From Pseudomaricurvus hydrocarbonicus (GTDB taxonomy: Bacteria > Pseudomonadota > Gammaproteobacteria > Pseudomonadales > Cellvibrionaceae), in NCBI RefSeq assembly GCF_011602365.1, contig NZ_JAAONZ010000010.1:111303-175302 (forward strand): a DNA stretch of 64,000 nt. The letters are read 5' to 3'. This document shows positions 36,435 through 44,941 of this stretch, piece after piece. The first letter of the stretch is position 1. Every line of letters starts with the position of its first letter. The notes beneath the pieces were generated by a model. That model made no database searches. It saw nothing but the letters and a program-made list of their open reading frames with translations, and was not told the DNA's origin. The translations under genes were made by a program, and so were the position numbers.

Positions 36435-37727
36435 ATGGCCAGATCACGTCCGCGCCTTACTCTTCGACAGCTGAGTGGACCCCTGCTCACCACCTGCTTG
36501 CTGAGTGTACTGCTCAGTGGTTGTGACCCGTCCGGGACACCCGAGAACCCGACGCCCACCAACCCAGCGGGCTCCCTGGCGGAGGCGCCCCCCGGCATGG
36601 CCATCAGCACCGAACACACCTGGGAGCTGGCCAGAGGACTGCACCGGAAAGCCCGTGAGGAGTCCCTGAAGTTACAGCAGGCCGTCGATCATCTGATTGA
36701 GGCTCCAACCGGGGAACACCTCAAGGCCGCTCAGACTCAGTGGTTTAGCACACACCAACAACTGCAAAAGGTCATGCCCTTGCTGACGTTTGGCCGAACT
36801 GCCCCCGAGTCGTTCCGGCAGCTGGAGCAAGCCCGCTGGCAACTCGACGCCTGGCCCATTGAGCCCGGCTATCTGGATTATGTGGCCGAATACTCCTTCA
36901 GCGGCATCGTCAACGACATCTCCCTGCCCCTCAGCGCCGAAGCGCTGCAGCAACAGCACGGTCTCACCAGCGAGGCGGACATCAGCCTTGGCCTGCATGC
37001 CATGGCCTACCTGCTGTGGGGGGAACAGCAACAGCGCCCGATCAGTGACTACCGCGCCCAACCACTGACCGAGGAGCAACGGCAGAACGGCCTCACCGAC
37101 GCCGACAGACCAGCGGTTCGCCGGGCCACCCTGCTGCGACTGCAAGCCAGCGCACTGGTCGAGGAGATGGAAAGTCTGGGCTATAAGCTGTCACACCCGG
37201 CCAGCGCCATCAACACCCTCTACAGCGCACTGCCTCCCAGACAACAGGTCAAGCTGTGGGGTAACAGCATCGTGACACTGCTCAATCAGGAACTGAACCC
37301 ACAGCTCCTGGCGGACGAACAGTCACCTGCCGATGCGCCTCTGGAAGCTACGCCTCTGGCAGCACCGACCGCGGAAGAACGTACCGCCAGCGAGCAGGCG
37401 GTCGCCCAGCAAGAGGCTGGCCCACCGTTCCCGCACAACACCTTCTCCGGGGCAGAGGCCCAATCCCTGATCGCGACCCTCAACGGCCTGGAGAAATTAC
37501 TGCTGGATCACGACGCCGGAGCCCAACCCCTGGCCTACTGGATGCAGCCGGACAGGGACGTTGAAAGCCTGAAAACAGCCCTGCAGAACTGTCGCAGCGT
37601 GCTCATGACGCTGGAGCCGCGCTGGGGAGAAATGACACCGGAAGAGAGCCTGCAATTGCATGAGCGGGCCCGAGCGCTGATCGACTGGTTCCCGGCCGCG
37701 ACAAGCGGCTCACAGAGCGGCGGCTGA
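36435..37727 (+). CDS. Imelysin-like lipoprotein
   Basis: A 430-residue predicted lipoprotein: signal peptide with lipobox LLSGC (Cys30), then a Pro-rich linker. An imelysin-type helical domain follows (about 55-290; QLDAWPIEPGYLDYVAEYSF, GLHAMAYLLWGEQQ). Imelysins bear a GxHxxE motif; here the Glu is Ala (GLHAMAY), so any metal site or proteolytic activity is doubtful. A second helical segment follows after an Ala/Pro/Glu linker (about 300-335). Related proteins are linked to iron uptake, which is only suggestive here. Confidence 0.8.
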   Translation: MARSRPRLTLRQLSGPLLTTCLLSVLLSGCDPSGTPENPTPTNPAGSLAEAPPGMAISTEHTWELARGLHRKAREESLKLQQAVDHLIEAPTGEHLKAAQTQWFSTHQQLQKVMPLLTFGRTAPESFRQLEQARWQLDAWPIEPGYLDYVAEYSFSGIVNDISLPLSAEALQQQHGLTSEADISLGLHAMAYLLWGEQQQRPISDYRAQPLTEEQRQNGLTDADRPAVRRATLLRLQASALVEEMESLGYKLSHPASAINTLYSALPPRQQVKLWGNSIVTLLNQELNPQLLADEQSPADAPLEATPLAAPTAEERTASEQAVAQQEAGPPFPHNTFSGAEAQSLIATLNGLEKLLLDHDAGAQPLAYWMQPDRDVESLKTALQNCRSVLMTLEPRWGEMTPEESLQLHERARALIDWFPAATSGSQSGG

Positions 37728-37791
37728 ACATCAAGCGCCGCGGGCACCAGGGCTTCACCAGAGCCCGCCAGCCGGAAACCGTCTTCTTTTA

Positions 37792-37829
37792 GGTAAGTGC
37801 ACCCGCGTTTTACGGTAAGTACACCCGCG
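37792..37829. repeat. 22-bp duplication of the rlmI 3' end
   Basis: GGTAAGTACACCCGCG at 37814-37829 (the reverse complement of the last rlmI codons) is repeated at 37792-37807 with one difference. The copy lies immediately beyond the stop codon. Confidence 0.75.
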
Positions 37830-39015
37830 CAAACACCGCTTTCAGGTAATCCGTTTCCGGAATGGCCGGGTGGACCGGATGATCGGCCCCCTGGCCACCC
37901 TGGTAAATGATCTGCGCATGGCGGTCGAGATGACGGGCCGCCCCCCGCACAATTTCCACCAGTGCCGTCTTGTCCAGGTGCATGGAGCAGGAGGCGGACA
38001 CCAGAATACCGTCGCGGGCCAACAGCCGAATGGCCAGCTCATTAATGTGGCGATAGGCCGCCTCACCGGACTTCTGATCTTTCTTGCGCTTGATAAACGC
38101 CGGCGGGTCAAGCACCACAATATCAAATTGCTCCCCCTGCTCAATCAGGCCCTTGAGGACCTGTATGGCTTTGCCGTGCAACCCGGTCATGCGCTCATCC
38201 ACTCCGTTGAGATGGGCGTTCTCTCCCACCCACGCCAGAGCCTGCTCGGAGGCGTCCACACACACCACCTCACTGGCGCCGGCAGCCGCAGCCTGGACGC
38301 CCCAACCGCCCACGTAGGAGAACACATCCAGCACTCGTTTGCCGGGGGACAGGCGCTGCAGCATGGCGCGGTTTTCCCGATGATCGTAGAACCAACCGGT
38401 TTTTTGACCGTCGGCGATTGGCGCCATGAAGCGCACACCATTTTCAACCAGCTCCACCGCCTCGGGCACATCACCAATGGCCTCGACGTAACTGTCCAGA
38501 CCTTCAAGGCTGCGCGCAGAGTGATCGTTGCGCAGCAGGATCGCCTCCGGCTTGAGGCATTTCTGCAACGCTTCCACGATAGCGTCCTTCTGGGCTTCCA
38601 TACCCGCCGTCGCCATTTGCACCACCAAATAGTCACCAAAGCGATCCACCACCAGTCCCGGCAGCAGGTCGCTGTCACCGTAAACCAGGCGATAGTAGGG
38701 CTCGCTAAAGCAGGCTTGTCGCAACGCCAGCGCCTGCTTGATGCGGTGGACCAGTAAGGATTTATTCAACGGGTGGGAGACATCGCGATTCACCACCCGC
38801 CCGCAAATGAGGCTGCCCGGATTCAGGGTGGCAATGGCAATCTCCTTGCCCTGATGATTACACACCAGCACCTGCTCACCCGCGGTAAAGTTTTTCAGCG
38901 GCGTTTTCTCAACATCCACCTCATTGGAGAATATCCACAGGTGTCCGCGCTTTAAGCGGCGATCGGACTGGGATTTAAGCACCAGCTTGGCAAGGGTCGT
39001 CTGGTCAGTGGTCAT
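37810..39015 (-). CDS. rlmI: 23S rRNA m5C1962 methyltransferase RlmI family
   Basis: SAM-dependent rRNA cytosine-C5 methyltransferase, 401 residues. It has an N-terminal PUA domain (about 10-80; RRLKRGHLWIFSNEVD), an EEHD-like linker (YYRLVYGDSDLLPGLVVDRF) and a Rossmann domain with VLDVFSYVGGWGVQAAAAGA, the catalytic DPPAFIKRKKD and SASCSMHLD. The ATG at 39015 has GGAG 7 nt upstream, so an upstream 17-residue extension is rejected. It is convergent with the imelysin-like gene. Confidence 0.93.
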   Translation of the reverse strand: MTTDQTTLAKLVLKSQSDRRLKRGHLWIFSNEVDVEKTPLKNFTAGEQVLVCNHQGKEIAIATLNPGSLICGRVVNRDVSHPLNKSLLVHRIKQALALRQACFSEPYYRLVYGDSDLLPGLVVDRFGDYLVVQMATAGMEAQKDAIVEALQKCLKPEAILLRNDHSARSLEGLDSYVEAIGDVPEAVELVENGVRFMAPIADGQKTGWFYDHRENRAMLQRLSPGKRVLDVFSYVGGWGVQAAAAGASEVVCVDASEQALAWVGENAHLNGVDERMTGLHGKAIQVLKGLIEQGEQFDIVVLDPPAFIKRKKDQKSGEAAYRHINELAIRLLARDGILVSASCSMHLDKTALVEIVRGAARHLDRHAQIIYQGGQGADHPVHPAIPETDYLKAVFARVYLP

Positions 39016-39170
39016 AGTGTTCTCCGGGTCGGGTAAGCTGGGCTTCTGGGACAGATTAGCAATCAATTCAATCGCCGTCAGGGGGTCCTCATCAGCGCGC
39101 GCGCATTATAGGTGAAAAGTCACATGGCCGCTTCGGAAATGTCGCCCCTTTCCTGCTAAGCTCATTACGG

Positions 39171-39255
39171 CTGCAATGTTTTAAGACAGCTGCAATGTTT
39201 TAAGACGACTGCAATATTTTAAGACTGCACTGTTTTAAGACTGCACTGTTTGCAA
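39171..39255. repeat. Five 15-19 bp imperfect tandem repeats before the DUF4136 gene
   Basis: Units start at 39171, 39190, 39209, 39225 and 39241, all reading CTGCAATGTTTTAAGA or close variants (CTGCACTGTTTTAAGA); the last is truncated. They lie between the divergent rlmI and DUF4136 genes, about 120 bp before the lipoprotein start. Confidence 0.85.
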
Positions 39256-39374
39256 ATACGGTGGCCGAACACCTTAGCCAAATGCGTTGGTCGGATGCGC
39301 CGGCCCGGATTCTGGCTACACACGATTCTACTTTCACTGACGACCCTGGCTTCACTCACGATAGGATATCCGTT

Positions 39375-39926
39375 ATGCGTCTGCTCCTGCCCCTGCTGCT
39401 CGCCACCCTGCTGTCGGCCTGTACACACACCTATTACAAGGAAATGAAGACCTCTGTCGACGAGCTGTCGGCCATGAAAACCTTCATGTGGGAAAACCCC
39501 AACACCGACACAGGCAATTCCAACGAAGCCGTTTTTGACCGGGCTTTTGAAAAGAGTTTTACCGCCCAGCTGCACAATAAAGGTTACCGCTCCGTCACCG
39601 AGAATCCGGACTTTCTGGTGGACTACCGCATCAGTGTGGTGCCCTCCAGCATCACCCCGACCTCAATCTCCGAGGAACATGGTGGCTGGCGAATCGGAGA
39701 AAACGGTGAGCCCGTCTATGAGGGCTGGAATCGCCCCGAAGGCAGGAGCGAACTGATCGAACGCGGGCTGGTCATTCTGACCATCACCCGCACGCTCGAC
39801 AACGCCATTGTCTGGCAAGCCGGGGCCGCTCGCACGGTGAGCTACGAAGACAGCAAGGGCACGTTTGAAGGCCATGCCTCCAGCTCGGCCAAACGCATTG
39901 GCCGTGACCTTCCCAAGGCCAAATAG
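39375..39926 (+). CDS. DUF4136 lipoprotein
   Basis: A 183-residue predicted lipoprotein with signal MRLLLPLLLATLLSAC (lipobox LSAC, Cys16). A DUF4136 domain follows: FDRAFEKSFTAQLHNKGYRS, NPDFLVDYRISVV, and GLVILTITRTLDNAIVWQAG. Function is unknown; such proteins are probably periplasm-facing outer membrane lipoproteins. It is flanked on both sides by short tandem repeat arrays. An upstream in-frame ATG at 39261 is rejected because it would bury the signal peptide. Confidence 0.88.
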   Translation: MRLLLPLLLATLLSACTHTYYKEMKTSVDELSAMKTFMWENPNTDTGNSNEAVFDRAFEKSFTAQLHNKGYRSVTENPDFLVDYRISVVPSSITPTSISEEHGGWRIGENGEPVYEGWNRPEGRSELIERGLVILTITRTLDNAIVWQAGAARTVSYEDSKGTFEGHASSSAKRIGRDLPKAK

Positions 39927-39974
39927 CGCACACGCCGACAGCCAAAAAAATCGGGGTCCTGCTGGCTTAAGGCT

Positions 39975-40038
39975 CGGCTGACTTAAGCCATTGCCGACTG
40001 AAGCCAGTGTCGACTTAAAACACTGTCGACCTCTGCAA
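39975..40038. repeat. Four 16-bp imperfect tandem repeats after the DUF4136 gene
   Basis: Units begin at 39975, 39991, 40007 and 40023 (CGGCTGACTTAAGCCA, TTGCCGACTGAAGCCA, GTGTCGACTTAAAACA, CTGTCGACCTCTGCAA). Together with the array at 39171-39255 they bracket the lipoprotein gene. The spacer otherwise separates convergent DUF4136 and acpH. Confidence 0.65.
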
Positions 40039-40062
40039 CGGCTGTCCCCCGGAACGGCCGGT

Positions 40063-40746
40063 TCAGGAGTCTCGATGGCCGGCTTGTGCCCTGAGCTGCT
40101 CTGATGTGTCCAGCAGGTGCGGCATCAACTGCAAAAAGTGGTGCTCCAGGGCGGCGTAATGTTGCAGGGCCGCATCGCCCGCTGCCACCAAATTGGTTTC
40201 AAAGCGAATCCGCTCATCAATGCGCTGCAACACCGGCAAGAACAAGTCCCGATCGCCATACCCTTGAAACAGGTCGTGTTGCGACGCTCGCGCCATAAAG
40301 CGGGCTGCAGAAGGCGGCAACCGCTGACTGCGCTGCTCGCACAAGCGGTAGAAGCGCTGACTGAAGGCCTGCAGCGGCTCATCCGAAAAGCGCGCCCAAT
40401 GCCGCACCAGCAGATGATCAAACAGCACATCCAGTGCGATGCCCCCAACCCGGCGGTAGTCCGACCCCAACAGCGCCAGACACTGCCCATAGTCTTCCCG
40501 GCGATCGACGTGGGCGTCCAGCCGACGGTGCAGGCGCACACCCTCCAGCACCCCCAACGCCCAGGGATCCCCCTGGCGATCCAGCAGCTCAGGCTGAGCC
40601 CGTTGATCGGGTGATGACGACCTGGAAGCGGCCTCAGGGACTAACGGGGTTAACGGCAAGGGACCTTTGATGAAATCGCCGAGAAACCCGCCCAGCTGCC
40701 AGTCGGGATCCGGTCCCGACAGCAGTATGTGAGCGAGGTAGTTCAT
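40063..40746 (-). CDS. acpH: ACP phosphodiesterase AcpH
   Basis: Removes the 4'-phosphopantetheine arm from acyl carrier protein, giving apo-ACP. It is 227 residues. The family start MNYLAHILLSGPDPDWQLGG and FLGDFIKGPL are present, as are GVRLHRRLDAHVDR and ALDVLFDHLLVRHW with likely metal-binding His/Asp. No Shine-Dalgarno sequence precedes the ATG. Instead the start codon overlaps the TGA of the last member of a chain of tiny reading frames that fills the gshA-acpH spacer. Confidence 0.9.
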   Translation of the reverse strand: MNYLAHILLSGPDPDWQLGGFLGDFIKGPLPLTPLVPEAASRSSSPDQRAQPELLDRQGDPWALGVLEGVRLHRRLDAHVDRREDYGQCLALLGSDYRRVGGIALDVLFDHLLVRHWARFSDEPLQAFSQRFYRLCEQRSQRLPPSAARFMARASQHDLFQGYGDRDLFLPVLQRIDERIRFETNLVAAGDAALQHYAALEHHFLQLMPHLLDTSEQLRAQAGHRDS

Positions 40747-40840
40747 GGTGGCGAGGTCATGGTGGCGAGGTCATGGTGGCGAGTTCATAGCGGGAAGTTC
40801 ATAACCGATGGTTCATCACTAACACTTCATGAGCGAGAGC
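40743..40840. repeat. Seven 14-bp units, each with ATGA on the minus strand
   Basis: Units start at 40743, 40757, 40771, 40785, 40799, 40813 and 40827. The first three are TCATGGTGGCGAGG or one base off; the outer four have diverged in ten positions, yet all seven keep TCAT (ATGA on the transcribed strand) in exact 14-bp phase. Confidence 0.9.
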
Positions 40841-40856
40841 GAATCCCCCAGCTCAT
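40743..40856 (-). other. Relay of overlapping mini-ORFs leading into acpH
   Basis: Reading the minus strand, seven consecutive tiny frames are visible: MSWGIRSRS (40856-40827), MKC (40830-40819), MNHRL (40816-40799), MNFPL (40802-40785), MNSPP (40788-40771), MTSPP (40774-40757) and MTSPP (40760-40743). Each stops with TGA overlapping the next ATG, except MKC, which ends in TAG two bases before the next ATG. The final TGA overlaps the acpH ATG at 40746. The chain begins 23 nt after the gshA stop. Translation and coupling are inferred; the reading frames are direct. Confidence 0.65.
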
Positions 40857-40879
40857 CCGCGGGTGCGCAACACCGGAGA

Positions 40880-42463
40880 CTATTGGCAGCAGGTGTATTG
40901 CGCATAATAGGCTCGCAGGTAGTCTTCAAAATCGACCTGCGGCTCAGCGTCCAATTCCGCCACACGTTGCAGGGACGCCTCGGCCTCTCGCTGCATGGCC
41001 AGCAGCTCATCATCCGACAGCGGACGCTCGATGTACGCCTGGCTGTGTTTCAAAGACTGGTTCATGGCAAAGCGGAAAAACGTTTCGCCATGGGCGTTCA
41101 TGTCCGCCAGGATCCGGGCCGACGGTGTCAGCTCCGGATGGGTTAATTTGATGCGCTGGGCCTCGACCGCCTCGGAATAACGCCGGCTGTCGTAACTGCG
41201 GTCGAGAATGTCCGCCACCCGGGCCATATCATCGAGCAGCGCGTTCCCCCACTGCAGGATGGACAATTCACCGGAGGCACTCAACAGGCGAGTCTTTGGG
41301 TCGCGCCCCAGGTTCACCATGCGACGCTGGTTTTCCTGGGCGTTACGGTATTGCACGTTGTCGGTCTCGGGGCTGTCACTCAACAGACAATGCAGCAGAA
41401 ATACGTCCAGAAATTCAACCTGCTGGAGGTTAATGCCCAGCGGTTCATAGGGGTTGAGATCAATACAGCGCACCTCAATGTACTCGATACCGCGATCGTT
41501 CAGAGCACCCAGGGCGGTTTCCCCGGAACGCGCCGTACGCTTCGGCCGGATGGTGCTGTAAAACTCATTCTCGATTTGCAGCAGGCTGGTGTTGAGCTGC
41601 TTGTAATTGCCGTGTTCGTCTTTTAGCCCATTGGCCACATAATCGGGGTGAGGCTGCGTGATAGCACCGCACAGTGTGCTCAGGTAACTGTCGAGATTGT
41701 TGTAGCACACCACCAGCGAATCCTGGGCGCCGCTTTGGTAACCCAGGTTGCCCATCCGCAGGGAAGTTGCAAAAGGCTTGTGCATGCTGTGCGCATCGCC
41801 CTCGACCGGCTGCAGATCGTGCTCGCGGTGTTTGACAAAGCTTCGACAGACCGCCGGTGAAGCCCCAAACAAGTACAGCAATAACCAGAAATTGCGCCGA
41901 AAATTGCGAATCAGGTCGAAATAGCGGCGATTCTTATAGGCTTGCAACGACTCATTGTTGTTTTCCCGCGCGTGCCAAAAAGACCAGAAGTCATCGCCTA
42001 ACGAGAAATTGTAATGAATACCGGCAATGGTTTGCATCGAGCGGCCATAGCGCTCACCCAACCCCAAACGGTAGATGGTCTTCATCTTGCCGGGGTTGGA
42101 GCTGCCGTAGCGTCCCACCGGAATCTGCGCATCGTCGTTGAGCATACAGGGCATGCTGGCCACCCACAGGTGTTCATTTTCCAGCTGCTGATAGGTAAAG
42201 CGCTGCACCCGGTCGAGATCGTCCAGCATTTGCTGGCTGCTTTCCGTCGGCGGGGTAATGAACTCCAGCAAAGCTTCACTGAAATCCGTCGTGATCGAAG
42301 GATGGGTCATGGCAGACCCGAGGGTGCGGGGGTGAGGGGTTTGTGCCAAAGTGCCCTCTGGGGTCACCCGCAAACTCTCTTTTTCCAACCCCTTAAAGAT
42401 ACGCGTGAGCTTTTCATTAGCGGGTTCTGCAAACACCGCCAGACGTTGATTCAATAGTGACAA
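40880..42463 (-). CDS. gshA: Glutamate-cysteine ligase GshA
   Basis: ATP-dependent first step of glutathione synthesis, proteobacterial type, 527 residues. Conserved blocks are GLEKESLRVTPEGTLAQTPH, SAMTHPSITTDFSEALLEFI, GIHYNFSL, SLRMGNLGYQS and EYIEVRCIDLNPYEPLGI. Homologues begin close to LLNQRLAVF, and a GAGGG site lies 7 nt before TTG 42463, so a TTG start is proposed. TTG 42454, whose TTGA overlaps the TGA of an upstream short frame, is an alternative. A much longer upstream frame overlaps the next gene and is rejected. Confidence 0.92.
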   Translation of the reverse strand: MSLLNQRLAVFAEPANEKLTRIFKGLEKESLRVTPEGTLAQTPHPRTLGSAMTHPSITTDFSEALLEFITPPTESSQQMLDDLDRVQRFTYQQLENEHLWVASMPCMLNDDAQIPVGRYGSSNPGKMKTIYRLGLGERYGRSMQTIAGIHYNFSLGDDFWSFWHARENNNESLQAYKNRRYFDLIRNFRRNFWLLLYLFGASPAVCRSFVKHREHDLQPVEGDAHSMHKPFATSLRMGNLGYQSGAQDSLVVCYNNLDSYLSTLCGAITQPHPDYVANGLKDEHGNYKQLNTSLLQIENEFYSTIRPKRTARSGETALGALNDRGIEYIEVRCIDLNPYEPLGINLQQVEFLDVFLLHCLLSDSPETDNVQYRNAQENQRRMVNLGRDPKTRLLSASGELSILQWGNALLDDMARVADILDRSYDSRRYSEAVEAQRIKLTHPELTPSARILADMNAHGETFFRFAMNQSLKHSQAYIERPLSDDELLAMQREAEASLQRVAELDAEPQVDFEDYLRAYYAQYTCCQ

Positions 42464-42521
42464 ACCATTTCCCTCATGGGTCGCACAAGAAATTATGCGA
42501 CGGGGTGGGTCCAATCCAAAC

Positions 42522-43016
42522 TTAAAACAAAGACGCTGACAATTTCTCGTCGGCCTCTGACCCTGCACCTGGTTCGTGGTTGTCCGCTGTTTCCAATTCA
42601 GCGTCGTCACCAGCATCCACAGCTGCTTCAAGCTCCACCGCAGTGGCATCTGGCGTCGTTTGCGCTGCCTCATCCCCGGCAACGTCAACCTGTACTTCCG
42701 CGCTTGCTGGCTCAGAGTCTTCTACTGCCAACACATCGGCAGAATCATCTGCCACCGCGTCCAGAGTGGTACTTGCTTCCCCTAATGGGGGCATATCTTC
42801 ATCCTTCAAGAGGGGAACGCCACGATCGTTCAATTCACACTCGAGGACCTTAATACGCAAAGTATAGTCACGACTGTTCACTTCTATCATTTGATTGAGC
42901 GCTTCGTCGCGATGTACCGAGCGATAGAGGGTATTGGCTTCACGCCCATCGACCCACTCACCCTGCTTGTTCAACAGGCGTTTGTGCTGATTTTGCAATA
43001 GGAACACACTTTTCAT
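42522..43016 (-). CDS. Hypothetical acidic protein upstream of gshA
   Basis: A 164-residue protein, not recognised. The N-terminal ~75 residues look folded and basic/aromatic (MKSVFLLQNQHKRLLNKQGE, ANTLYRSVHRDEALNQMIEV, DYTLRIKVLECELNDRGVP). The C-terminal half is a low-complexity Ala/Asp/Glu/Val tail, strongly acidic. ATG 43016 with AGAG 6 nt upstream is preferred to an upstream in-frame ATG. It is co-oriented with gshA and 58 bp upstream of it. Function is unknown. Confidence 0.7.
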   Translation of the reverse strand: MKSVFLLQNQHKRLLNKQGEWVDGREANTLYRSVHRDEALNQMIEVNSRDYTLRIKVLECELNDRGVPLLKDEDMPPLGEASTTLDAVADDSADVLAVEDSEPASAEVQVDVAGDEAAQTTPDATAVELEAAVDAGDDAELETADNHEPGAGSEADEKLSASLF

Positions 43017-43299
43017 GAAAAACTCTTGAACCCCGGTCTTGTTGTCAAAACAGATACGACGACGGTTTGGGCCGAAGGTCATCGGCCACGGCCAAGCTCG
43101 GCCAGTATCGCGAGAGACAGGGGGTCAAGTTTACTCGGAAAGGCAATCGGGTTCCAGACACCCCGCTCCTCGCTGCCAGCCGGGTGAGGTCAGGTGACGG
43201 GCTGCCGGGAGGTTAGCGCACTTCCCAGGCTTGATGGTACCAGCCCGGGAGGTTCGAGCCCGCTGCAGCGCAAGGCTGGCCGCTGCCAAAGCACCTTGG
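43017..43299. other. Spacer after the MocR gene
   Basis: 283 bp between the acidic-protein gene and the mocR stop, GC-rich, with GGGAGGTT occurring twice (near 43209 and 43248). No gene or clear terminator was seen. Confidence 0.35.
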
Positions 43300-44856
43300 C
43301 TAGCTGGGCTGCGTCAACTCTTCAATGATTTCAGCAATCAGGCGGATGCCCGGCTCAATTTTTTCTTCCGGGATAACCGTGAAGCCCAGACGGAAATACT
43401 GTTGGGGCGAATCATCCCCGGTCAGGGCTTTCACCCCCGAAACCTGGGGATCCCCATACACCTCTTCACCAAAGGCAATGTCCCCAAGCTCCAGCAAAAG
43501 ACCCCGCTCAGCCGCTACCTGGCGCAACTTCCGACAGTCCAATCCCTTCGGGCCTCGCACCCAACAGCTGGTGCCGCCAAACACCGGACGCTGCAAATTG
43601 GAGGGGATGTAGCGCTCAATCGCTCGCGTAATCAGCCCCCAGTTGCGCTTATATTTACGCCACAAGCGCTTTAACAGGGCATCATAGTGACCCCGGGATA
43701 AAAACAGTGCCGTCATGCGCTGATTGTTCATCGGTGGATGACGCATCATCAGCCGGCGCAAGACCCTCGCTTCCGCAATCAGCGGCTCCGGCGCGACCAT
43801 GAAGCCAATGCGCAGCCCTGGAGCCAACACCTTCGACAAACTGCTCATGTAAATAACGCGCCCGCAGTTGTCGAGACTCTTCAAGGCCGGCAGCGGGTCA
43901 TCAATATAATTGGTTTCGATTTCGTAATCGTCTTCAATCACCACCAGGTCATCGTCCTCCGCCAACTGCAGAAGTTTCTTGCGGCGCTCGATCGGCATGG
44001 TCACGGAGGTGGGCCACTGATGGCTGGGCGTGGTGTAAACATAGTCACAAGCGCGCAAGGGCTCTGACAACACCAGGCCATAATTGTCTATGGGCAGCGG
44101 CACCAGTTCCTCAAATTGCGAGGCAAAGATGTTGCGTGCATCCGGGTAGCCGGGATTTTCCATCCCCATGCGCTTGCCGGACTTGGACAGCAGGGAGGAA
44201 ATCAAATACAGCGAGTGCTGCGTTCCCACCGTCACCAGAATTTCTTCCGGCTTGGCCCAGATACCGCGGCGCGGCAAGACCCGGGTGCGAATCTGCTCAA
44301 TCAGGAGCGGATCATCGGTATCCATACAGTCCCCGGTCCAGTCACGCACCGCCAACACGCTGAGCGCCTGCTTGGAACACTCACGCCATTCCGCCAGCGG
44401 GAACGTTTTCGGGTCAATCTGACCGGAGAGAAAGGGGTATTCATAGCGCTGCCAATCGGAAGGCTTGTCGATGTTGCGCTGCAGCGAAGGCTGGCTGGCA
44501 AAACGCTCAGTCCAGTCCGGTCCCGGAGAAGTCTCAGCCGCGTCAGCAGCGGCTGACGAGTGGCCAGCTTGACCCGCCGTGTCTTCGAGCTTGGCGCGGC
44601 CATCCAGAATGGAGGGGTTCACAAAATAGCCACGCCGCTCGCGGGCAATAATATAGCCATCATCCACCAGGTCCTCGTAGGCAAACATCACTGTTTGACG
44701 GGACACCGACAGAGCTTGAGATAACTTGCGGCTGGAAGGAATCGGCTTGTCCAGGGGCAGATGGCCATCGAGAATCGCCACCGCCAGGGCTTTGCGAATC
44801 TGTTGTTTTAAATTGTCATCGCTGGATTTATCCAGATGAATCAGTTGTTCGAGCAC
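43300..44856 (-). CDS. MocR/PdxR-family regulator (GntR HTH plus aminotransferase fold)
   Basis: A 518-residue regulator. The N-terminal GntR winged helix (about 15-80) has IPSSRKLSQALSVSRQTVMF and AYEDLVDDGYIIARERRGYF. A type I aminotransferase-like domain (about 130-510) contains VTVGTQHSLYLISSLL and the PLP-lysine region MSSLSKVLAPGLRIGFM. PLP or a PLP adduct is the usual effector in this family. The aldehyde dehydrogenase gene directly upstream on the same strand is the likely target, together with the nearby symporter. Confidence 0.9.
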   Translation of the reverse strand: MLEQLIHLDKSSDDNLKQQIRKALAVAILDGHLPLDKPIPSSRKLSQALSVSRQTVMFAYEDLVDDGYIIARERRGYFVNPSILDGRAKLEDTAGQAGHSSAAADAAETSPGPDWTERFASQPSLQRNIDKPSDWQRYEYPFLSGQIDPKTFPLAEWRECSKQALSVLAVRDWTGDCMDTDDPLLIEQIRTRVLPRRGIWAKPEEILVTVGTQHSLYLISSLLSKSGKRMGMENPGYPDARNIFASQFEELVPLPIDNYGLVLSEPLRACDYVYTTPSHQWPTSVTMPIERRKKLLQLAEDDDLVVIEDDYEIETNYIDDPLPALKSLDNCGRVIYMSSLSKVLAPGLRIGFMVAPEPLIAEARVLRRLMMRHPPMNNQRMTALFLSRGHYDALLKRLWRKYKRNWGLITRAIERYIPSNLQRPVFGGTSCWVRGPKGLDCRKLRQVAAERGLLLELGDIAFGEEVYGDPQVSGVKALTGDDSPQQYFRLGFTVIPEEKIEPGIRLIAEIIEELTQPS

Positions 44857-44941
44857 CGTGTTACTCCGCCCCGCTGTCTCTGTAACCTGAAGAACATCCT
44901 GTAGCCGTTGAAGTCCCTAAAACCTAGAAGACCGCCTGTAA

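Noticed and set aside
42451..42477. Mini-ORF MREMVCHY with TTGA overlap into gshA as a third coupling case
   Set aside because: The frame has no ribosome site, and the better-supported gshA start (TTG 42463) lies inside it, so the overlap is probably accidental.
42464..42688. N-terminal extension of gshA by 75 codons
   Set aside because: It overlaps the neighbouring gene, is not GshA-like, and a TTG with a proper ribosome site lies where homologues begin.
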